64,000 nt of DNA from Saprospiraceae bacterium (lineage in GTDB: Bacteria > Bacteroidota > Bacteroidia > Chitinophagales > Saprospiraceae). The DNA lies in contig JAHDFP010000016.1 of the NCBI GenBank assembly GCA_020628095.1, forward strand, positions 30,767-94,766, read 5' to 3'. Position 1 is the stretch's first letter. Each line of letters opens with the position of its first letter. Positions 54,222 through 61,098 of this stretch are shown piece by piece. Under the pieces are notes generated by a model. The model was not told where the DNA came from. It saw only the letters and a list, made by a program, of their open reading frames with translations, and did not search any database. Both the position numbers and the translations under genes were made by a program.

Positions 54222-56624
54222 ATGAAATACAGATTACAGAAAGCAGCAGTACTTGGTTCTGGTGTAATGGGAGCGGGTATTGCATGTCATCTGGCCAATA
54301 TTGGTATGGATGTCGTGATGCTTGATATCGTTCCTTTTGACCTTAGTGACGAAGACAAAAAGAATAGGGCCAAAAGAAATGCCATCGTCGATGGCGCACT
54401 AAAAAAAGCCCTCAAGTCAAAACCTGCTGCATTATATGCTAAAGGCTTCGCCAGCAGAATACAGACTGGCAACTTTGATGATGATTTTGACAAAATCGCG
54501 GATGCCGATTGGATCATAGAGGTCGTCATCGAAAATCTGGACATCAAGAAAAAGATATTCGAGAAAGTAGAGGCTCACAGAAAAGCAGGCTCACTCGTTA
54601 CGTCTAATACGTCCAGTATTCCGATCAATCTACTAGTCGAAGGACGCTCCGAGGAGTTCCAAAAGCATTTTTGTGGTACGCACTTTTTTAATCCACCGAG
54701 GTATCTCCCATTGTTTGAGGTGATTCCGCATACGGGGACTTCACCAGATGTTATTGATTTCTTTATGAATTTTGGAGAGGTCAATCTGGGTAAGAAATCT
54801 GTGTTATGCAAAGATACGCCAGGATTTATAGGTAATAGAATAGGTGTCGCCTCAGGTGTCAAACTGGTCCAGCTGACTGACAAATATGAGATGCGTATAG
54901 AGGAGGTCGATGCCATAACGGGTCCGCTCATCGGAAGACCTAAGACAGCGCAGTACAGACTGCAAGATCTCGTCGGCATAGACACCAGTGATAAGGTGAC
55001 TAAGTTTATACTGGCTAATACGGAGGGTGACGAATTTTTAGATGCCATCAAATCGGCACCTGAGCCTAAGTACATGGAGTTCTTATTGTCAAATAAGTTT
55101 TTCGGAGATAAGTCAGGACAAGGTTTTTACCAAAAGACCAACAACCGAGATGACAAAGGCAAAAGAATCATCAATGCGCTCAATCTAAAGACTCTGGAGT
55201 ATGAGCCATCTATCAGACCCAAATTAGCTGCCGTCAAAGAGGCCAAGGGCATCGAGATATTCTCTAAGAGAATCAACACCCTCGTAGACGGAGACGAGAG
55301 AGAAAACAAATTTCTGAAAGAATACTTTGCTTTTCTTTTCGCTTATGCGGCGCACCGTGTACCAGAGATTTCTGACGAGATCTATTCTGTGGATGATGCC
55401 ATGAGAGCAGGTTATATGTGGGAGTATGGACCATTCGAGTATTGGGATAAGTTAGGACTCAAAAAAGGTATAGAGATTATCAAAGAATGTGGAGAAGCAG
55501 TACCAGACTGGGTAACTAAGTTGGATGAGAAAGGAGTGGATTCTTTTTATAAAATAGAAAACGGTCAGAGACAATATTATAGCTTACAGGCAGATGCTTA
55601 TCAGAGCATCCCTGGCGGTGAAAACAACATAGTATTAGATGCCATCAGAGGCAATGCGCCGATTATCAAAAACGGCGAATGTACAGTCCACGATATAGGT
55701 GACGGTGTGATGTGCGTCGAGTTCCGCAGTAAGAGTAATGCGATAGGAGAAGGCATCGGTACGGCGATACATGATGCTATCAGAAAGGCGGAAGAAGAAG
55801 GATGGAAAGGTATCGTCATTGGTAATAATGCTAAGAACTTTACAGTCGGTGCTAATCTCATGAATGTCGGCATGCAAGCCATGCAGAAAAACTTTGACGC
55901 CTTAGATAAGATGGTCGATGATTTTCAGCAACTGACGATGTTATGTCGTACATCTAAGATACCCGTAGTCGTAGCGACACAGGGTTATGTATTCGGTGGT
56001 GGATGTGAGATTTCTATGCACTGTAACGCGGGTGTATACGCCGCAGAGTCATATATCGGATTAGTAGAGGTCGGTGTGGGATTATTGCCAGGTGGTGGCG
56101 GCACTAAGGAGATGGCTGTCAGGGTATCAGATAAGTACTTTGAGGGAGATGTGCAGATACCGACACTGATAGAACACTTTAAGCCCATCGCCACAGCGAC
56201 AGTCGCGACATCCGCATGGGAGGCTTATGATTACAACCTATTAGATAAGACCAAAGATGAGGTCTCAGTCAATACCGCACACAACATCGCCAAGGCCAAA
56301 GCCAAGGTCATAGAGATGGCTAAGGACTTTGTCGCGCCTGTACCACGTAACGACATCAAGGTCATGGGTAGGACAGGATTATCTGCACTATATACTGCGA
56401 TCAATGAGTTTAGACTCGGTGAGTATATGTCAGACTATGATGTCGAGATTGCCCGCAAGGTGGCTTACGTCATCTGTGGAGGTGACCTTACGGAAAGACA
56501 AGCAGTAAGTGAGCAGTACTTATTAGATATAGAAAGAGAAGCATTCTTGAGTCTGCTGGGTAACCAAAAAACATTAGACAGAATACAACACATTCTTATG
56601 CATAACAAACCGCTAAGAAATTAA
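54222..56624 (+). CDS. 3-Hydroxyacyl-CoA dehydrogenase / enoyl-CoA hydratase (FadB-like)
   Basis: An 800-residue bifunctional beta-oxidation enzyme of the FadN type: dehydrogenase first, hydratase last. The NAD-binding loop is VLGSGVMGAGIACHLANIG (about 10-28); NTSSIPINLL and GTHFFNPPRYLPLFEVI follow. The C-terminal crotonase domain has VIGNNAKNFTVGANL, GYVFGGGCEISMHC and EVGVGLLPGGGGTKEMA. The 96 bases before it hold no separate gene. Thiolase follows after two bases. Confidence 0.94.
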   Translation: MKYRLQKAAVLGSGVMGAGIACHLANIGMDVVMLDIVPFDLSDEDKKNRAKRNAIVDGALKKALKSKPAALYAKGFASRIQTGNFDDDFDKIADADWIIEVVIENLDIKKKIFEKVEAHRKAGSLVTSNTSSIPINLLVEGRSEEFQKHFCGTHFFNPPRYLPLFEVIPHTGTSPDVIDFFMNFGEVNLGKKSVLCKDTPGFIGNRIGVASGVKLVQLTDKYEMRIEEVDAITGPLIGRPKTAQYRLQDLVGIDTSDKVTKFILANTEGDEFLDAIKSAPEPKYMEFLLSNKFFGDKSGQGFYQKTNNRDDKGKRIINALNLKTLEYEPSIRPKLAAVKEAKGIEIFSKRINTLVDGDERENKFLKEYFAFLFAYAAHRVPEISDEIYSVDDAMRAGYMWEYGPFEYWDKLGLKKGIEIIKECGEAVPDWVTKLDEKGVDSFYKIENGQRQYYSLQADAYQSIPGGENNIVLDAIRGNAPIIKNGECTVHDIGDGVMCVEFRSKSNAIGEGIGTAIHDAIRKAEEEGWKGIVIGNNAKNFTVGANLMNVGMQAMQKNFDALDKMVDDFQQLTMLCRTSKIPVVVATQGYVFGGGCEISMHCNAGVYAAESYIGLVEVGVGLLPGGGGTKEMAVRVSDKYFEGDVQIPTLIEHFKPIATATVATSAWEAYDYNLLDKTKDEVSVNTAHNIAKAKAKVIEMAKDFVAPVPRNDIKVMGRTGLSALYTAINEFRLGEYMSDYDVEIARKVAYVICGGDLTERQAVSEQYLLDIEREAFLSLLGNQKTLDRIQHILMHNKPLRN

Positions 56625-56626
56625 TT

Positions 56627-57799
56627 ATGGAAGCATATATAATCAAAGGATATAGATCCGCCGTTGCTAAAGCTAAGAAAGGTGGATTCAAAAATTATAG
56701 ATCAGATGACCTCGCTGTAGATGTCATCAAGCATCTCATGAGTCAGGTGCCAGACTTAGATCCCAAGCTTGTCGATGATGTCATCGTCGGATGCGCTAAT
56801 CCAGAGGGTGAGCAGGGACTACAGATCGGTCGACTTATCTCAGCTAGAGCCTTGGGTAAAGAGGTGCCAGGTATTACCATTAATCGTTACTGTGCGTCTG
56901 GTCTGGAAGCGATCAGTATGGCGGTTGGTAAGATTAAGGCAGGCTTCGGGCATGCCTATGTTGCTGGTGGTACGGAGAGCATGAGCATGATACCCATGAC
57001 TGGCTATAAGCTCGCTCCATCTTACAAAGCCAATGCAGAGAATATCAATTATCATGTCAGCATGGGTGCGACTGCAGAAGCTGTCGCGGCTAAGTATGAA
57101 GTGACAAGAGAGCAAGCAGATCAGTTTTCTGTAGATTCTCACCAGAAAGCAGCCGATGCCATAGATGGCGGAAAGTTCAAAGACGAGATCGTTCCTATCG
57201 AAATAGAGGAGGTATTCGTCAAGAACAATAAGAGAATGACGCATACGCATACGGTAGATACAGATGAAGGACTAAGAAGAGGCACGTCTATGGAAGGCTT
57301 AGCCAGACTAAGAGCAGCTTTCAAAAAAGGAGGTGTCGTCACGGCAGGTAATTCTTCTCAGACCTCGGATGGTGCAGCGTTCACCTTAGTGGTCAGTGAG
57401 GACTATGTCAAAAAATACAATTTACAGCCAGTGGCCCGATTAGCAGCTTGTGCCGTCGGTGGAGTAGATCCATTATATATGGGTATCGGCCCATGTGTGG
57501 CGATCCCTAAAGCACTAGAGCAAGCGGGATTATCTATATCCGATATACAGCAGACAGAGCTTAACGAGGCCTTTGCCACGCAAGCCTTAGCTGTTATCAA
57601 GCAAGCGGGCTTAGACCCTGAGACGGTCAATCCTAACGGTGGCGCGATTGCCCTAGGACACCCTCTCGGATGTACTGGCGCCAAACTAACAATACAACTA
57701 CTCAACGAAATGAGAAGACGCGATCAGAAGTATGGTATGGTCACTGCCTGTGTCGGTGGTGGTCAGGGTATTGCGGGGATATTTGAGAGATTGAGCTAG
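56627..57799 (+). CDS. fadA: Acetyl-CoA C-acyltransferase (thiolase)
   Basis: A 390-residue thiolase that finishes each beta-oxidation cycle. Catalytic Cys is in INRYCASGLEAIS (about 88), the second-site histidine and cysteine lie in NPNGGAIALGHPLGCTGAK (His about 347) and MVTACVGGGQGIAG (Cys about 377). It starts two bases after the FadB-like gene stop, so the pair is translationally coupled. Confidence 0.96.
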   Translation: MEAYIIKGYRSAVAKAKKGGFKNYRSDDLAVDVIKHLMSQVPDLDPKLVDDVIVGCANPEGEQGLQIGRLISARALGKEVPGITINRYCASGLEAISMAVGKIKAGFGHAYVAGGTESMSMIPMTGYKLAPSYKANAENINYHVSMGATAEAVAAKYEVTREQADQFSVDSHQKAADAIDGGKFKDEIVPIEIEEVFVKNNKRMTHTHTVDTDEGLRRGTSMEGLARLRAAFKKGGVVTAGNSSQTSDGAAFTLVVSEDYVKKYNLQPVARLAACAVGGVDPLYMGIGPCVAIPKALEQAGLSISDIQQTELNEAFATQALAVIKQAGLDPETVNPNGGAIALGHPLGCTGAKLTIQLLNEMRRRDQKYGMVTACVGGGQGIAGIFERLS

Positions 57800-57834
57800 G
57801 CCATAGACGTCTTAGTTTTTTATAATATGAATTT

Positions 57835-57886
57835 GACCTTTGGTCTGGCTTGTAGACAAGAAGACCAAAAGTCATTTCTTTTTTTT
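57835..57886 (+). terminator. Terminator of the beta-oxidation operon
   Basis: Arms 57835-57846 and 57862-57873 pair over 12 positions with one mismatch, extended by a CTTGT/ACAAG inner stem, followed by a T-rich run to 57886. The rest of the gap to 58017 shows no gene. Confidence 0.75.
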
Positions 57887-58016
57887 GTAGGAGCGGACTT
57901 TTATTATCAGTTAGTAGTAATTGGAGAAGAATGAGACAAAAATTGAAATGTGAAAAGTGATTGATTCTAAAAATACAAAATTCGTCTACAAGTTTGATTC
58001 TTAAACTTATTTGAAG

Positions 58017-58739
58017 TTAAAATAACAACTGTAAAACCTCTTCTCGATAACTAGCTCCGATAGGAATTTTCTCTTTCCCTATATGTACCATATTCCCTTC
58101 GAGCGTCGAAACCTTTTCTTTTGAAATTATATAAGATTTATGGATTCTGAGGAATTTATTTCTAGGTAAATCGATCTCCAATTTCTTCAGAGAACCAAGA
58201 GAAAGAAATTTGCCAGAAGGTGTAAAGTAAGCCACATATTCTCGCATACTTTGTATATAATGAATATCATTATAGTAAATACGATGAACTTTATGCTCAG
58301 ATTTGACTAAAATGTAATTCTTTTCTGTCGCTGCATCTTCAGAAGATATAATAGAAGTACTTTCTGTATTGCTTTTTAATTTCGATAAGTCACTTGCCTT
58401 GTTTACTGCTTTTAAAAAGCGTTCAAAAGGAAAAGGTTTTAATAAGTAGTCAACTACATTGAGTTCAAAACCTTCCAAGGCATATTCTGCATAAGCCGTC
58501 GTGAATACGACCATGGGTTTATGTGAAAGTGATTTTAAAAAATCTGTTCCTATCATTTCAGGCATTTGGATGTCCAAGAAAATCAAATCAACAGATTGAT
58601 GTTGTAATAATTGAAGTGCCTCAATGGGATTTGAACATTTACCAACCAAGTTTAAGTAAGGCAATCGACTGATATAAGTTACTAAAAGCGTCCGAGCTAG
58701 TTCTTCATCATCGACAATTAAACAGCTTAATTGATTCAT
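58017..58739 (-). CDS. LytTR-family response regulator
   Basis: A 240-residue response regulator with receiver and LytTR DNA-binding domains. Receiver: acidic pair D10-D11, phospho-acceptor D56 in DLIFLDIQMPEMIG, and KPF at about 105. LytTR: ILVKSEHKVHRIYYNDIHYIQSMREYVAYF and FLRIHKSYIISKEKV. Start overlaps the sensor kinase stop by 4 bases (ATGA). It probably controls cell-surface genes nearby; targets are not visible from sequence. Confidence 0.93.
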   Translation of the reverse strand: MNQLSCLIVDDEELARTLLVTYISRLPYLNLVGKCSNPIEALQLLQHQSVDLIFLDIQMPEMIGTDFLKSLSHKPMVVFTTAYAEYALEGFELNVVDYLLKPFPFERFLKAVNKASDLSKLKSNTESTSIISSEDAATEKNYILVKSEHKVHRIYYNDIHYIQSMREYVAYFTPSGKFLSLGSLKKLEIDLPRNKFLRIHKSYIISKEKVSTLEGNMVHIGKEKIPIGASYREEVLQLLF

Positions 58740-59782
58740 TTCAGATCGAGTTTTAAATAAACTGAATATACTTTTTCGTTATCCGAAATGCTGAGTAAAT
58801 GCTTATTAGGATATAACAAGTCCAATCGTTGCTTTGTATTTGGCAACCCAATGCCTCCAATCTTATCTTTTGTAAACGCAGCATTAGGAATACTATTTTC
58901 AATAATGAACTCTATTTGCTTATTACTAGTTTTTAGACTGATATTAATAAATCCATTTTTGAGGTCTTCTATTTTACTATGTTTAAATGCATTTTCAACA
59001 AATGGAATAAATAGCAGAGGTGCAACTTTCAAACCTGGTAGACTTTTATCTAAATCTACATCTATATTTAGTCCTCTACTATCTTTAAGTGAAGCCAAAT
59101 TGATATAGTTTTCCAAATATTCAATCTCTTTTTGCAATGGGACTTTTCCATCATTGGAGTCGTATAGCATATACCTCAACATTTCTGATAATCGCAATAA
59201 ATTATCAGGTGCTTTATCAGATTTAATTACTGTCAAAGTGTAAATGTTATTCAATGCATTGAATAGAAAATGTGGATTGATTTGGGATTTTAAAAATTTC
59301 ATCTCAGTATCCAATTTTTCTTTCTCAATGGATATTGCTTCTTTTTCTTTCTTATTGGCAAAATGTGTTAACTCAATCAATGTGCTTCCAACGAAAGAAA
59401 TTATTAAAGGAATAAAATATCTTAACCAAGTGCCGCCTTGTGCAATTCTTTTTTGTTGAGAAAGTCTTTCAGGGATGTTATACTTTTCAGCTAATTCTGA
59501 AAATATGAGCAGGTCATTATTTAACAGCCATATTATACCAATGAAGAGAAATAAACTAGTTAAGAAGTATTGAGCAATTTTTTTTTTGAAATACAACTCA
59601 GGAAGTAAGTACAATAAATTTATGGCAATAAGAGTGAGGAGACTTAGGATCACAGGCAACCCTCTATACAAAAAACGTATTGGGTCGTCCCAACCTTCAA
59701 TAAAAAAAAGAATAAGCAAAAACCAAGCTACTCCCCATATAAAGATATGTACAAGTACTCTATGTTTTTCAATTTTTGCCAT
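58736..59782 (-). CDS. LytS-like sensor histidine kinase
   Basis: A 348-residue membrane sensor of the LytS/YehU family. Four hydrophobic segments (about 8-28, 36-55, 67-88 and 115-135) precede a short coiled coil, and the histidine-kinase box is LKSQINPHFLFNALNNIY (phospho-His in NPHF). The ATPase domain includes FIPFVENAFKHS and GIGLPNTKQRLDLLY. Partner of the LytTR regulator. The long gap to the next gene (59783-60021) contains no gene. Confidence 0.93.
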   Translation of the reverse strand: MAKIEKHRVLVHIFIWGVAWFLLILFFIEGWDDPIRFLYRGLPVILSLLTLIAINLLYLLPELYFKKKIAQYFLTSLFLFIGIIWLLNNDLLIFSELAEKYNIPERLSQQKRIAQGGTWLRYFIPLIISFVGSTLIELTHFANKKEKEAISIEKEKLDTEMKFLKSQINPHFLFNALNNIYTLTVIKSDKAPDNLLRLSEMLRYMLYDSNDGKVPLQKEIEYLENYINLASLKDSRGLNIDVDLDKSLPGLKVAPLLFIPFVENAFKHSKIEDLKNGFINISLKTSNKQIEFIIENSIPNAAFTKDKIGGIGLPNTKQRLDLLYPNKHLLSISDNEKVYSVYLKLDLK

Positions 59783-60021
59783 GGCACAAATTGCCTGAAA
59801 ACAATGACTTATCCAATTTTATCCAACCAATCTATTGGTTTCATCAATGAACAGTTTAGATATATCAATTTCCATCTACAAACATTAAGACCATGCGTTT
59901 ATCCCGTGTCATTGATATTAAATAGCCGTTCATTGAATTTCTTTTTTATTGAGAACTAACTGCTACATTTTTGTCTCAAGCAATTAAAATAATTTTTTAA
60001 TCATTTAAATCTGGAATCATT

Positions 60022-60411
60022 ATGAACTTATCAAAAATTACGACCCTGTTCTTCGCTTTCTTCTTTATTGGAATAAACACTGCTTACTCACAATCTAAAG
60101 CTGACAATATAACAGAGGAGCAAAAGGAAGAAATAAAAAAGAATATTGAAGAGTATGCAACTGCACTCGATCTTTCTGAAGATCAACGACCCAAATTCGA
60201 GGAAATTACCAAGAAGTATGGAGAACAGATGAAAGCTGTAAAAAATGGCGGTGGAGGCAAATTTCAAAAGTACAAGAAAGTAAAATCCATCCGTAAAAAC
60301 AAAGATGCAGAGATGAAGTCACTACTCTCCAAAGATCAGTACAAAGTCTACTTAGAGAAACAAGAAGAAATGCAAGAGAAGATGAAAAAGAAACGTAATA
60401 ACAATTTGTGA
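60022..60411 (+). CDS. Spy/CpxP-like periplasmic protein
   Basis: A 129-residue secreted protein with a signal peptide (about 1-23, ending NTAYSQS). The mature part is charged, helical and contains an LTxxQ-related repeat (LDLSEDQRPKFEEI and LSKDQYKVYLEKQEEM), as in Spy/CpxP chaperones and DUF4168-like proteins. No catalytic residue seen. Its position between the LytS pair and the TonB receptor suggests a cell-envelope role. Confidence 0.78.
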   Translation: MNLSKITTLFFAFFFIGINTAYSQSKADNITEEQKEEIKKNIEEYATALDLSEDQRPKFEEITKKYGEQMKAVKNGGGGKFQKYKKVKSIRKNKDAEMKSLLSKDQYKVYLEKQEEMQEKMKKKRNNNL

Positions 60412-60556
60412 TAATTCATTTGACTGTTGGTTCTTATGCCATTCGTTTATGTGGCGAGGATGGTGTTCTAACCCAGCCCTTAATCATGTCAAAGTGGCCA
60501 TCGTAATCTTTACTTATCTCACAACATGGAAGTTGTTTTTTTTATGATACTTAGGG

Positions 60557-60579
60557 GGTGTTGATTAAACATCAACACC
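60557..60579. other. Strong hairpin in the 60.4-60.7 kb gap
   Basis: A 9-bp perfect stem (GGTGTTGAT / ATCAACACC) with a 5-base loop. It lacks a T run, so it is not a typical terminator. A weak ACAAC/GTTGT hairpin followed by eight T lies just before it (60520-60548) and may end the Spy-like transcript. No gene is seen in this 268-base gap. Confidence 0.6.
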
Positions 60580-60679
60580 TCCCAATCTTCTATGTCAGTG
60601 ACAATTTTCATATAACCGTTTGGACCCACACAAGCGAAACAATTTTATTCATTATAATTTTTTTTTAAAAAACTATTTC

Positions 60680-61021
60680 ATGTATAACAAGACCTTATTA
60701 CTATCAGCTATATCAATTTGCCTTTTTGCATTTTCTTCTTGTGATGAAGAACCCTGTGATTTTGATGTCTCTGGCACTTATACTTTTGAAAGTTCTACCT
60801 GTGCCGTCAACAATCATCCACTGACTGTAACTATTTCTAACTCAGCAACAGAATTTACTTTTGAAGGAGAAAGGTTGACCATAGCTGATTGCGAAGCTAC
60901 AACAGACGTAGGAATATCCACCAAAAAAGTTTCATTTGACGAAAATGGATTTGATTTTGAAGGAGAATTTGAAAATGACAATGTTTCAGTAAACTGCGAA
61001 GGCAGATATGCAAAGAATTAA
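60680..61021 (+). CDS. Small lipoprotein, 113 aa
   Basis: An exported lipoprotein: MYNKTLLLSAISICLFAFSSC with a lipobox SSC at residue 21. The mature part is beta-rich and holds six cysteines in total (CDEEPCDF, STCAV, DCEAT, NCEGRY), which may form disulfides. It resembles the lipocalin-like or META-like small barrels (SGTYTFESS...TFEGERLTI...KVSFDENGFDFEGEF) but I do not identify the family. It lies 77 bases before the TonB receptor and may be co-transcribed. Confidence 0.78.
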   Translation: MYNKTLLLSAISICLFAFSSCDEEPCDFDVSGTYTFESSTCAVNNHPLTVTISNSATEFTFEGERLTIADCEATTDVGISTKKVSFDENGFDFEGEFENDNVSVNCEGRYAKN

Positions 61022-61098
61022 TTTTTTTCATCTGCAACTGTTGTTAATTATTTCTTAGCGGCAGTTGCTTTTTTAGAACTTTTAAGAATCTGAATAAA